From: Pseudorhizobium pelagicum
GTDB taxonomy: Bacteria; Pseudomonadota; Alphaproteobacteria; Rhizobiales; Rhizobiaceae
Assembly: GCA_000722615.1 (NCBI GenBank)
Contig: JOKI01000009.1
Coordinates: 1-64,000 of the forward strand
Length of the DNA: 64,000 bases
Reading direction: 5' to 3'
The position numbers and the translations under genes were made by a program. Positions 8,812 to 18,200 of the stretch are shown here, piece after piece. Within the stretch, counting starts at the first letter, position 1; every line of letters starts with the position of its first letter. The notes beneath the pieces were generated by a model that ran no database searches, had not been told where the DNA came from, and saw nothing but the letters and a program-made list of their open reading frames with translations.

Positions 8812-8856
8812 ACCCCCCTCTGCCCTGCCGGGCATCTCCCCCTCAAGGGGGGAGAT
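8812..8856 (-). repeat. Palindromic intergenic repeat, right inverted end (R2)
   Basis: Read on the minus strand it gives ATCTCCCCCCTTGAGGGGGA at the outer end and AGAGGGGGGT at the inner end, as in the repeat at 8361-8406. The internal hairpin is GCCC-GGCA-GGGC instead of GTCAC-GAA-GTGAC. Confidence 0.85.
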
Positions 8857-8872
8857 TGGCCGGAGCGCCCCC

Positions 8873-9286
8873 TCAAACCTCCACCAGTCCGTCCAACTCC
8901 GGCAGCAGCACGACGCTCTCCTGCTCGTTCGGGTCGGTCCGCGCGATGATCGCCGTGCAGGGCGTGTTGGAGAGGTTCGCCGGCAGGTGCGGCACGCCCG
9001 CGGGAATGTAGAAGAGTTCGCCCGCATGCACGACGACATGGTGTTCCAGCCGGTCGCCGTACCACGTGTGGGCCGAGCCCGACAGCATGTAGATCGCCGT
9101 CTCGTGGCTTGCGTGCAGATGCGCCTTGGCGCGGCCGCCGGGCGGGATCGTCAAAAGATGCATGCAGATGCCGGTCGAGCCGACCGTCTCGGCGGCAATG
9201 CCCTCGAAGTAGCTCAGCCCCTGCTTGCCGTCATAGGTCGCGCCGGGTTTGACGATCCGGCAGGTGGGCTTCGATGATGCGTCCAT
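8873..9286 (-). CDS. Cupin-domain protein
   Basis: 137 residues with one cupin barrel. The first cupin motif is visible in AKAHLHASHETAIYMLSG (metal-binding His residues and Glu), and the second in GELFYIPAGVPHLPANLS. No signal peptide. It may be a metal-dependent isomerase, oxygenase or a small-molecule binder. It lies on the opposite strand between the dihydropyrimidinase and the ABC importer genes, so it is probably regulated separately but could share the locus function. Substrate unknown. Confidence 0.85.
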   Translation of the reverse strand: MDASSKPTCRIVKPGATYDGKQGLSYFEGIAAETVGSTGICMHLLTIPPGGRAKAHLHASHETAIYMLSGSAHTWYGDRLEHHVVVHAGELFYIPAGVPHLPANLSNTPCTAIIARTDPNEQESVVLLPELDGLVEV

Positions 9287-9410
9287 GTCATCCGTCCTCC
9301 GTCCTGTGCCACTATGCGGCCCGGCCCGATCGGCCCCCGATGCCGCAAGTCCCGATCATAGCATGCCTGCCGGCCCCGGCATCCCTAGAACACAGCATTG
9401 GCAAAGCCCC

Positions 9411-10202
9411 ATGACATCCTCTCCCTCGCCCGTCGTGTCCGCCCGCAAGCTCGGTCTCACCTTCCAGACCGGCGATGGGCCGGTGCATGCCCTCTCGGAT
9501 GTCGACCTGGAGGTGGCCAAGGGCGATTTCGTCTCCTTCATCGGCCCCTCGGGCTGCGGCAAGACGACCTTTCTGCGCGTCGTCGCCGACCTCGAGAAGA
9601 ACACCTCCGGCGAGATCACCGTCAACGGCATGACGCCGGAGGAGGCCCGCAAGGCGCGCGCCTACGGCTATGTCTTCCAGGCCCCGGCGCTCTACCCGTG
9701 GCGCACGATCGAGAAGAACATCGCCCTGCCGCTGGAGATCATGGGCCATGCGCCGGCCGAACGGGCGGAGCGCATCGAACGTACCCTCGATCTCGTCAAC
9801 CTCTCCGGCTTCGGCAAGAAATATCCCTGGCAGCTTTCGGGCGGCATGCAGCAGCGCGCCTCGATCGCACGAGCGCTCGCTTTCGACGCCGACCTGCTCT
9901 TGATGGACGAACCCTTCGGCGCGCTCGACGAGATCGTCCGCGACCATTTGAACGAACAGCTCCTGAAGCTCTGGGCGGCGACGCAGAAGACCATCTGCTT
10001 CGTCACCCACTCGATCCCCGAGGCCGTCTACCTCTCGACGAAGATCGTGGTGATGAGCCCGCGCCCGGGGCGGGTGACCGACGTGATCGAGAGCACGCTC
10101 CCCCGGGAGCGGCCGCTGGACATCCGCGAGACGCCGGAATTTCTGGAGATCGCCCACCGGGTGCGCGAGGGCTTGAGGGCGGGGCATAGCTATGAGGAGT
10201 AG
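9411..10202 (+). CDS. NitT/TauT-type ABC transporter ATP-binding protein
   Basis: 263 residues. Walker A GPSGCGKTT, Q-loop (VFQAPALYPWRTI), signature LSGGMQQRAS, Walker B LLLMDEPFGALDE and the switch His in CFVTHSIPEA are all intact. The family (SsuB/TauB/ThiZ-like) energises uptake of sulfonates, nitrate, pyrimidine precursors or riboflavin precursors. The first gene of an importer operon with two permeases and an NMT1/THI5-like binding protein. ATG 9411 was chosen because the frame upstream overlaps the cupin gene. In most such operons a permease follows directly; here a repeat pair and a DUF559 gene (10217-10782) intervene. Confidence 0.92.
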   Translation: MTSSPSPVVSARKLGLTFQTGDGPVHALSDVDLEVAKGDFVSFIGPSGCGKTTFLRVVADLEKNTSGEITVNGMTPEEARKARAYGYVFQAPALYPWRTIEKNIALPLEIMGHAPAERAERIERTLDLVNLSGFGKKYPWQLSGGMQQRASIARALAFDADLLLMDEPFGALDEIVRDHLNEQLLKLWAATQKTICFVTHSIPEAVYLSTKIVVMSPRPGRVTDVIESTLPRERPLDIRETPEFLEIAHRVREGLRAGHSYEE

Positions 10203-10216
10203 TGTGTTTCAAGAAA

Positions 10217-10253
10217 CCCCTCCCCAACCCCTCCCCACAAGGGGGAGGGGCTT
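10217..10253 (-). repeat. Palindromic repeat R3 (inverted partner of 10339-10375)
   Basis: 37 bases that are the exact reverse complement of 10339-10375, with an internal hairpin around CCCCACAAGGGG. It starts 14 bases after the ATPase stop codon. Confidence 0.9.
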
Positions 10254-10338
10254 GATCCGCAGCCCCGTTGCGAAAGACAGTGCAGCGACCAGATGCTGCA
10301 CGCTCCTTAACTTGGGGAAGAAGACGATGCGGCAGGTT

Positions 10339-10375
10339 AAGCCCCTCCCCCTTGTGGGGAGGGGTTGGGGAGGGG
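10339..10375 (+). repeat. Palindromic repeat R4 (inverted partner of 10217-10253)
   Basis: Perfect 37-base inverted copy of the preceding repeat, 85 bases away; the pair makes a 159-base MITE-like unit. Nearly identical copies occur at 27719-27752 and 31501-31536. Confidence 0.9.
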
Positions 10376-10401
10376 CCTTCTCCATCGACGGAGGAATTGG
10401 C

Positions 10402-10782
10402 ATGCCGCATTCCAACATCGATCCCAGGACCAGAACCCGGGCGAAAACCCTCCGCCGCGAACTCACCAAGGCGGAAGCCGCCATGTGGAGCATGCTGCGC
10501 GATCTGCGCCCCTACGGTGCCCGGTTTCGACGGGAGACGCCGATCGGCCCTTACATCGCCGACTTTGCCTGGCTCTCGGCCCGCATTGTGGTCGAGGTTG
10601 ACGGAGACACGCATGAAACGGACCAGGGGCGCCGGCACGATCGACGGCGGGACGCCTTCCTGACTGGCCAGGGTTTCACCGTCCTCCGCTTCGAAAACGA
10701 ACAGGTACTCAGCGGCCCGGACGTCGTCTTCGTGACGATCCAGACCCATGCCGCGCCCTTCCTGAAAGGGGTTCCGGCATGA
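10402..10782 (+). CDS. DUF559 endonuclease-domain protein (copy 2)
   Basis: 126 residues with the same fold signature as copy 1: TKAEAAMWSMLRDLR, FRRETPIGPYIADF (Asp), IVVEVDGDTHE (Glu/Asp) and GFTVLRFENEQV. GGAGGAA sits just upstream of the ATG. The stop codon overlaps the next permease start as ATGA, so the gene is wired into the importer operon. It begins 26 bases after a 37-base inverted repeat pair. The two DUF559 proteins are clearly related to each other but diverged. The nuclease function is predicted, not shown. Confidence 0.82.
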   Translation: MPHSNIDPRTRTRAKTLRRELTKAEAAMWSMLRDLRPYGARFRRETPIGPYIADFAWLSARIVVEVDGDTHETDQGRRHDRRRDAFLTGQGFTVLRFENEQVLSGPDVVFVTIQTHAAPFLKGVPA

Positions 10783-11663
10783 CCACCGACTCCCTTAAAA
10801 CCCGCGCTCTCCCCGTCCTCACCGTCGTCGCCGCCATCATCGCCGCCTGGTATCTCGCCGCCGTGCTGATGAACGCCCCCTTCCAGCGCGATCTCGACCG
10901 CCGCGGCGATGTCACCTCGACCACCATGGAGTTCATCGGCAAGACGCTCTCGCAGCCGAAGCCGATCGTGCCGGCGCCGCATCAGGTGGTGGTGAACGTC
11001 TTCGAGAACACCTTCCTGCGCAAGGTGACGAGCAACCGCAGCCTTGTCTATCATTCCTGGGTGACGCTCTCCTCGACGCTTGCCGGTTTTGGCATGGGCA
11101 CGGTGCTCGGCATCCTGATCGCCGTCGGCATCGTCCATGTGAAGGCGCTCGACCGCAGCCTGATGCCCTGGATCATCGCCTCGCAGACGGTGCCGATCCT
11201 GGCGATCGCGCCGATGGTGGTGGTGGTGCTGTCGGCCATCAACGTCTCGGGGCTGATCCCGAAGGCGCTGATCTCCACCTACCTCTCCTTCTTCCCCGTC
11301 GCCGTCGGCATGGTGAAGGGCCTGCGCTCGCCCGAGCTCATGCATCTCGACCTGATGCGCACCTATAGCGCCAGCCCCTGGCAGACCTTCTGGAAGCTGC
11401 GGATGCCCGCCGCCATGCCCTTCCTGTTTACCTCCATGAAGGTGGCGGTCGCGGCAAGCCTCGTCGGCGCCATCGTGGCGGAACTGCCGACCGGCGCGGT
11501 CGCAGGCATCGGCTCCAAGCTCCTGGCCGGCTCCTACTACAGCCAGACGATCGACATGTGGGCGGCGCTGATTGCCGGCTCGGTGCTCGCCGCCCTGCTG
11601 GTGACCATCGTCGGCATCGGGTCGCGCCTGGTAGACCGGAGAATGGGAGTGAAGCCCGCATGA
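10779..11663 (+). CDS. ABC transporter permease (NitT/TauT type), first of two
   Basis: 294 residues with about six membrane helices and the inner-membrane-component EAA-like loop in the second half (EMLMRTYSA-like segment, LMRTYSASPWQTFWKLRMPA). An ATGA overlap couples it to the DUF559 gene upstream, and another ATGA overlap couples it to the next permease. Works with the ATPase at 9411 and the binding protein at 12848 in the inner membrane. Substrate probably a pyrimidine-related or hydantoin compound from context; that is inference. Confidence 0.88.
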   Translation: MTTDSLKTRALPVLTVVAAIIAAWYLAAVLMNAPFQRDLDRRGDVTSTTMEFIGKTLSQPKPIVPAPHQVVVNVFENTFLRKVTSNRSLVYHSWVTLSSTLAGFGMGTVLGILIAVGIVHVKALDRSLMPWIIASQTVPILAIAPMVVVVLSAINVSGLIPKALISTYLSFFPVAVGMVKGLRSPELMHLDLMRTYSASPWQTFWKLRMPAAMPFLFTSMKVAVAASLVGAIVAELPTGAVAGIGSKLLAGSYYSQTIDMWAALIAGSVLAALLVTIVGIGSRLVDRRMGVKPA

Positions 11664-12787
11664 GCTACCTCCTGCGCTCCTGGCAGGGTGCCGTCGCCCT
11701 CCTCCTCTGTCTTCTCGCCCTGACCCAGCTGCCGCTGCTCGGCCCGGAGGCCCCACTTCCCGTCGGGTCCGGCGCCACGAGCGTGATCCTGCTGCTGATC
11801 GCCGGCGGCGCCCTCGCCTCCTTCCTGCCGATCCCGTCCGCTGCGCTGGCAGCCATCCTGTTTGTTGCTGCGCATGGCGCGGCCTGGCTGCTGATCGGCA
11901 GCGTCGACGGCAACGAGGGACATGCCGGGAGCGCCTTCTTCCTGCTTGTCGCGGCAAGCTGGCTGCTCGGCTGGCGCTGCATCACGGTGCTGGCAGACAT
12001 CGAACCGAACGGCCGGGCGGCCGAGACCGTCCTGCGCCTGCTGATCCCGGCGATCTTCGGCGCCTGGATCCTGATCCTCTGGGAAGCGGGCACGCGCGGC
12101 GCCGGCGTTCCCTTCATCCTGCTGCCGCCACCCTCGGCGATCGGGGAGAGGATCGGCAATTCCCTTCCGATCCTCGCCGCCGACGTGCGCCAGACCATCT
12201 TCAAGGCCGTGCTGTTCGGCTATGTCGTCGGCTGCGCCGCAGGGTTTGCGGTGGCCATTCTCGCAGACCGGGTCACCTTCCTGCGGCGCGGCGTGCTGCC
12301 GATCGCCAATCTCATGTCCGCCCTGCCGATCATCGGCGTGGCGCCGATCATGGTGATGTGGTTCGGTTTCGACTGGCAGTCGAAGGCTGCCGTCGTCATC
12401 GTCATGACCTTCTTCCCGATGCTGGTGAACACCATTGCCGGCTTGGGTGCTGCAGGCGCCATGGAGCGTGACCTGATGCGCTCCTATGCGTCCGATTACT
12501 GGCAGACGCTGGTCAAGCTGCGCCTGCCCGCCGCCATGCCCTTCGTGTTCAATGCGCTGAAGATCAACTCGACGCTCGCCCTGATCGGCGCCATCGTCGC
12601 GGAGTTCTTCGGCACGCCGATCGTCGGCATGGGCTTTCGCATCTCCACCGAGATCGGCCGCATGAACGTCGACATGGTCTGGGCGGAGATCGCGGTTGCG
12701 GCAGTCATTGGATCGGTCTTTTATGGCGTCGTGGCGCTCGCCGAGCGGGCCACGACGTTCTGGCATCCGTCTAACCGTGGTGGCTAG
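11660..12787 (+). CDS. ABC transporter permease (NitT/TauT type), second of two
   Basis: 375 residues. An N-terminal hydrophobic extension of about 130 residues precedes the usual permease domain, in which LMRSYASDYWQTLVKLRLPA is the ATPase-contact loop. It starts with an ATGA overlap to the preceding permease. Two different permeases imply a heterodimeric channel. Longer than the typical 250-residue family member because of the extra helices. Confidence 0.87.
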   Translation: MSYLLRSWQGAVALLLCLLALTQLPLLGPEAPLPVGSGATSVILLLIAGGALASFLPIPSAALAAILFVAAHGAAWLLIGSVDGNEGHAGSAFFLLVAASWLLGWRCITVLADIEPNGRAAETVLRLLIPAIFGAWILILWEAGTRGAGVPFILLPPPSAIGERIGNSLPILAADVRQTIFKAVLFGYVVGCAAGFAVAILADRVTFLRRGVLPIANLMSALPIIGVAPIMVMWFGFDWQSKAAVVIVMTFFPMLVNTIAGLGAAGAMERDLMRSYASDYWQTLVKLRLPAAMPFVFNALKINSTLALIGAIVAEFFGTPIVGMGFRISTEIGRMNVDMVWAEIAVAAVIGSVFYGVVALAERATTFWHPSNRGG

Positions 12788-12847
12788 GCGTTTTCGCCAC
12801 CCGCAACGACGGGCGGCGGCAAAACCTCAGAGGGAAGGATAAGAAAA

Positions 12848-13819
12848 ATGAGAAACATCCTGATTGCATTGATGGCGAGCGCGATGTCGCTCGCAGCAAG
12901 CCATGCATCGGCTGCCGACGAGATCGTGCTGCAGCTGAAGTGGGTCGCCCAGTCCCAGTTCGCCGGCTACTATGTCGCCAAGGACAAGGGCTTCTACGAA
13001 GAGGAAGACCTCGACGTCGAGATCAAGGCCGGCGGCCCGGACATTGCGCCGGAGCAGGTGATCGCCGGCGGCGGCGCCGACGTGATCGTCGCCTGGATGG
13101 GCGGCGCGCTGGTCGCCCGCGAAAAGGGCGTGCCGCTCGTCAACATCGCCCAGCCCTACCAGAAGTCCGGCCTGCAGCTGATCTGCCCCAAGGACGGGCC
13201 GATCAAGACCGAGGCGGATTTCAAGGGCCATACGCTCGGCGTCTGGTTCTTCGGCAACGAATATCCCTTCTTCGCCTGGATGAACAAGCTCGGCCTTTCG
13301 ACCGAAGGCGGCGCCGACGGCGTCACGGTCCTGAAGCAGAGTTTTGACGTACAACCGCTCGTCCAGAAGCAGGCGGATTGCATCTCGGTGATGACCTACA
13401 ACGAGTACTGGCAGGCGATCGACGCCGGCTTCAAGCCGGAAGACCTGACCGTCTTCAACTACAGCGAGATGGGCAACGACCTGCTTGAGGACGGGCTTTA
13501 TGTTCTCGAGGACAAGCTCGCCGACCCGGCCTTCAAGGAGAGCATGGTGAAATTCGTCCGCGCCTCGATGAAGGGCTGGGAGTACGCCATCGCAAATCCG
13601 GAGGAAGCGGCCGAGATCGTCATGGACAATGGCGGCCAGGACGAGAACCACCAGGTGCGGATGATGGGCGAAGTGGCCAAGCTGATCGGCGACGCAACGG
13701 GCAAGCTCGACACGGCAGTCTACGAGCGGACGACCAATGCCCTGCTTGACCAGAAGATCATCACCACGGAGCCGGAGGGCGCCTATACAACGGAGATTAC
13801 CGACGCAGCAGCGCAGTGA
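12848..13819 (+). CDS. ABC transporter substrate-binding protein (NMT1/THI5-like)
   Basis: 323 residues with a cleavable signal peptide (about residues 1-22, ending SAAD). The NMT1/THI5-like periplasmic-binding fold is shown by LQLKWVAQSQFAGYYVAKDK and GFYEEEDLDVEI near the N-terminus. Homologues bind pyrimidine precursors of thiamine, riboflavin or related heterocycles. AGGGAAGGAT precedes the ATG. Last gene of the importer operon, 60 bases after the permease, and followed by an intrinsic terminator. The location beside dihydropyrimidinase suggests a pyrimidine or hydantoin ligand. Confidence 0.9.
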   Translation: MRNILIALMASAMSLAASHASAADEIVLQLKWVAQSQFAGYYVAKDKGFYEEEDLDVEIKAGGPDIAPEQVIAGGGADVIVAWMGGALVAREKGVPLVNIAQPYQKSGLQLICPKDGPIKTEADFKGHTLGVWFFGNEYPFFAWMNKLGLSTEGGADGVTVLKQSFDVQPLVQKQADCISVMTYNEYWQAIDAGFKPEDLTVFNYSEMGNDLLEDGLYVLEDKLADPAFKESMVKFVRASMKGWEYAIANPEEAAEIVMDNGGQDENHQVRMMGEVAKLIGDATGKLDTAVYERTTNALLDQKIITTEPEGAYTTEITDAAAQ

Positions 13820-13846
13820 TCTGCGGTATACTTTCGACACGCACAG

Positions 13847-13873
13847 AACGCGCGGCTTCGGCTGCGCGTTTTA
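13847..13873 (+). terminator. Intrinsic terminator of the importer operon
   Basis: A 10-bp stem (13847-13856 with 13861-13870, one G-T pair) closes a TTCG tetraloop and ends in TTTT (13869-13872), 27 bases after the stop codon. The rest of the gap to 14093 is AT-richer and presumably holds the promoter of the RND operon. Confidence 0.85.
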
Positions 13874-14093
13874 CGTAAATCATCAGCAAAACTAATCGGT
13901 GGCATCTCCGCTCAGGATTGATTTGTCTGCCCTGCGCACGTACAAAAGCTGTGACAGTTGAAACTTCGGCAGCCGTCTTGCAACGACCTGACCCGGTTCC
14001 CAACTGTGCATTGATACAAGCTTCGAGGGCGCACGAAATCGTTCGTCGCAAAGTGCGGACCTGACAAGCCCACCGTTCATTTGGATTAGTCGC

Positions 14094-15275
14094 ATGCTCC
14101 GCAAGTCTTCTCTTCTTGCCGCCTTCATATCGGCTGCCCTGCTGACGGCAGTTCCCGTATCCGCGCAGGAAGAAACCGAGGTCCGCGAGCCGACGCTGCC
14201 CGCAATCGTGGTTTCGGAAGCCGTGCAAAAGCCGCTGGTTGACCGGGTAAACGCGACGGGAACTATCCAGCCGGTGCAGGAGGTCTATGTCCAGCCGCTC
14301 GTCGATGGCCTTTCCGTCCGCGCTCTCAATGTGGATGCCGGCGACACCGTGGCCGCCGACGAGGTGCTTGCGACCCTGAACGACGACACGCTGGTTCTGC
14401 AGAAGAGCCAGTTGCAGGCAAACAGGGCGAAGGCAGAGGCAGGGCTGGCGCAGTACAGGGCGCAAGTGATCGAGGCGCAGGCCAATCGCGACGACACCGT
14501 CCGCCAGCGCGACCGTCTGGTCCGCCTGCAGGAAACGGGAACTGCCACCACCTCGCAGGTCGAACAGGCCAGTTCCGCCGCCGAGGTTGCAGAAGCGCGG
14601 CTTCAGGCCGCGCGGCAGGCGGTCGCCGTCGGCGAGGCCGACATCGAAGTGGTGGATAGCCAGATTGCCGACATCGACCTGAGGCTCGCGCGCACCAGCG
14701 TCAAGACTCCGGTCGCCGGCGTCGTTTCAGCCCGCAATGCCAAGGTCGGCGCGATCGCAAGCGGCGCCGGAGAGCCGTTGTTCACGGTGATCCGCGACGG
14801 CGCGCTGGAACTGGTTGCCGACCTTTCGGAAACCAATATCCAGAAGGTCGAGCCCGGCCAGAAGGCGCTTGTCACGATTGCCGGCGGGACCGCGACGATC
14901 GAGGGTGTGGTCCGCCTCGTGTCGCCGACCGTGGACGCGGTGAGCCGCCTCGGCTACGTGCGCATCGATATCGACGAGAAGAACGGCGTCCGCGCCGGCA
15001 TGTATGGCAGCGCACAGATCATCATCGACGAGAAGACGGCGCTCGCCCTGCCGCTGTCTGCCGTCACCACGGGACGCGACGGCTCTTTCGCCCGAAAGGT
15101 GGAGGATGGTGTCGTGAAGCAGGCGGACATCGAGATCGGCATCCAGGATGGCGGTTTCGTGGAAATCGTCAGCGGCCTGGCGGCCGGCGACGTGGTTGTC
15201 GAGAAGGCTGGTGCCTTCGTGCGTGACGGGGACCGGATCGCACCGGTCTTCAAAGAAGCCGCCGCATCGAATTGA
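14094..15275 (+). CDS. RND efflux periplasmic adaptor (HlyD/MFP family)
   Basis: 393 residues. A signal peptide (residues 1-24, ending VSAQ) is followed by a lipoyl/barrel-sandwich half (GTIQPVQEVYVQPLVDGLSV), a helical hairpin with coiled-coil character (residues about 100-175), the second barrel half and a beta-barrel domain (VVSARNAKVGAIASGAGEPL). This protein bridges an inner-membrane RND pump to an outer-membrane channel. It precedes the pump gene by 13 bases. No outer-membrane factor gene is in the cluster, so a TolC-like partner must be elsewhere. Confidence 0.93.
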   Translation: MLRKSSLLAAFISAALLTAVPVSAQEETEVREPTLPAIVVSEAVQKPLVDRVNATGTIQPVQEVYVQPLVDGLSVRALNVDAGDTVAADEVLATLNDDTLVLQKSQLQANRAKAEAGLAQYRAQVIEAQANRDDTVRQRDRLVRLQETGTATTSQVEQASSAAEVAEARLQAARQAVAVGEADIEVVDSQIADIDLRLARTSVKTPVAGVVSARNAKVGAIASGAGEPLFTVIRDGALELVADLSETNIQKVEPGQKALVTIAGGTATIEGVVRLVSPTVDAVSRLGYVRIDIDEKNGVRAGMYGSAQIIIDEKTALALPLSAVTTGRDGSFARKVEDGVVKQADIEIGIQDGGFVEIVSGLAAGDVVVEKAGAFVRDGDRIAPVFKEAAASN

Positions 15276-15288
15276 TCGAGGACGTACG

Positions 15289-18200
15289 ATGAACTTCTCA
15301 GCCTGGTCGATCCGCAACCCGATTGCACCGCTGCTCGGCTTCGCGCTGCTGCTCTTCATGGGTGTGCAGTCCTTCTATTCGCTGCCGATCACCCGCTTCC
15401 CGAATATCGACGTGCCGGTGGTTTCGATCACGGTGGTGCAGAGCGGCGCCTCGCCCGCCGAACTGGAAATGCAGGTCACGAGAGAGGTCGAGGACGCCGT
15501 CGCCTCGATCAGCGGCGTCGACGAAATCTCCTCGACCGTGGTGGACGGCCAGTCGCAGACGGTCGTGATGTTCCGCATCGAGAAGCCGACCGACGAGGCG
15601 GTTCAGGACACCAAGGACGCCATCGACCGCATCCGCAGCGACCTGCCGGCCAGCGCCGAGGAGCCGGTCGTTTCGAAGATCGACGTCGAGGGCCAGGCCA
15701 TCCAGACCTTTGCCGTCTCCTCGCCCAACATGACTCTCGAGGAGCTCTCCTGGTTCGTCGACGACACCATCAAGCGCGAACTGCAGGGCCAGCCCGGCAT
15801 CGGCCGGATCGACCGCTACGGCGGTGCCGACCGTGAAATCCGCATTGCCCTCAACCCGGACAAGCTCGACGCCTATGGCATCACCGCCGTCGACGTGAAC
15901 AACCAGCTGCGCGGCACCAACGTCGATCTCGGCTCCGGACGCGGCCAGGTGGCCGGCAACGAGCAGACGATCCGTACGCTGGGCGACGCCCGCACGGTGG
16001 AGCAGCTGGCCGACACGACGATCGCGCTCTCGGGCGGACGCTTCGTCAGGCTAGCGGAAATCGGCACCATCGACGACACCTACGAGGAGCAGAAGTCCTT
16101 CTCGCGCTTCAACGGCGTCCCTTCCGTCACCTTCGCCGTCTTCCGCGCCAAAGGCGCCAGCGAAGTCTCGGTGGCGGAGACGGTCGGGGAAAGCCTCGCA
16201 ACCGTCCGCGCCGCCTATCCGGACGTCAACATCGAGATGGTCGACGATTCCGTCTACTTTACCTACGGCAACTACGAGGCGGCGCTGCACACGCTGATCG
16301 AAGGCGCGCTGCTGGCCATCGTCGTGGTCATGCTGTTCCTGAAGAACTGGCGCGCGACCGTCATTGCCGCCGTCGCCCTGCCGCTTTCGGCGATCCCGAC
16401 CTTCTGGGTCATGGAGCTGCTTGGGTTCTCTCTGAACCTCGTCAGCTTCCTCGCCCTGACGCTCGCCACCGGCATTCTCGTCGACGATGCGATCGTCGAG
16501 GTAGAGAACATCGCGCGGCACATCAAGATGGGCAAGACGCCCTATCGCGCAGCCCTGGAAGCCGCCGACGAAATCGGGCTGGCGGTCATTGCGACGAGCT
16601 TCACGATCATCGCCGTCTTCGTGCCCGTGTCCTTCATGCCGGGCATTCCCGGCCAGTATTTCATCCAGTTCGGCCTGACGGTGGCCTTCTCGGTCGTCTT
16701 TTCGCTGCTGGTGGCGCGCCTCATCACGCCGCTGATGGCGGCCTACTGGATGCGCGCCGAAGACGCGATGGATGACCACCAGGACAACGATGGCCGCCTG
16801 ATGCGGGCCTATACCTGGATGGTGACCGGCACCACGCGGAAGTGGTACATGCGCTATGCGACGCTGCTCGGCGCAATCGCATTCCTCGTGGGGTCGCTTG
16901 CGCTTTTGGCCCAGGTCCCCGGCAGCTTCCTGCCGCCGGAGGACTCCTCGCGCATCGTGCTGTCGGTCGAGCTGCCGCCGAACGCGACGCTGGACGAGAC
17001 GGCCGAGACGACCGATCGCATCTACGAGGCGACGCGGGACCTGGAGGGCGTCGAGGGCGTCTTCATCCTGGGCGGCGCATCGCCGAAGGGCGATCTCGAG
17101 CTTCGCCGCGCCACCGTGCGCGTCATCCTCGAAAACATCGATCACTCGCTGTTCAAGACGCTCGTCAACAAGGGGCTCGGCTCGATTCCGCTGCTCGGCG
17201 ATACGATCCCGAAGGTTCCCGACCACGGACGCACGCGGCCGCAGTGGGAAATCGAGCGGGAACTGCTGGCCAAGCTGCAGTCCATCCCGGACGTGCGCAT
17301 CTCCAAGCTCAACGACCGCGCCGAGCGCGAGCTCAGCTTCAACTTCCTGTCCTCCAGTGAGGAAGATCTGAACGAGGCGGTGAGCACACTGGAATCCAAG
17401 CTGCGGGCCTCGCCGATCCTCGCCAACGTCAGTTCGGAAGGCGCCCTGCCGCGTCCGGAACTGCAGATCCGGCCGCGCACGGACGAAGCTGCCCGGCTCG
17501 GGATCACGCCTCAGCAGATCTCCGAAACGATCCGCGTCGCCACCATCGGCGATGTCGATGCGCAGCTGCCGAAGATGTCGATCGACGACCGGCAGATCCC
17601 GATCCGCGTCCAGGCCTCGCTCGACTTCCGGCGCGACCTCTCGGCGATCCGGGCCCTGCAGATCAAGACCGCGACCGGCGAGACCGTGCCGCTCTACAGC
17701 GTCGCCGACGTCGACTATGCGGAAGGTCCAAGCTCCATCCGGCGCAACGACCGCAGCCGCGTCGTCTCCATCGGTTCCGACGTCCCCTTCGGCACCGCTC
17801 TCGATACCTCCACGGAGGAGTTCAAGCGCATCGTCAGCGAGACGGAGCTTCCCCCTTCGGTCCGGCTGGCCGAAAGTGGCGACGCCAAGGTGCAGGCGGA
17901 AATGACGGCAGGCTTCGCCAACGCCATGCTGCTCGGCCTCCTGCTGGTGCTGGTGGTGCTGATCCTGCTCTTCAAGGACGTGATCCAGCCCTTCACCATC
18001 CTGCTCTCGCTGCCGCTGGCCATCGGCGGTGTCGCGATCGCGCTGATCATCACGCAGAATTCGCTCTCCATGCCGGTGCTGATCGGCATCCTGATGCTGA
18101 TGGGCATCGTCACCAAGAACGCCATACTGCTGGTGGACTTCGCCATCGAGATGCGCCGCCACGGCATGGAACGCGTTCACGCCATGGTGGAAGCCGGCCG

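Larger units (their letters stand above)
8361..8856. mobile_element. Candidate DUF559-encoding element bounded by inverted palindromic repeats
   Basis: A 46-base palindrome-rich repeat (8361-8406) and its inverted copy (8812-8856) exactly bracket one DUF559 gene, with only 18 and 9 bases of spacer. Outer 24 and inner 10 bases are identical between the two ends; only a small internal hairpin differs. The arrangement resembles terminal inverted repeats around a single gene. Mobility is an inference; no target-site duplication is obvious. Confidence 0.55.
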
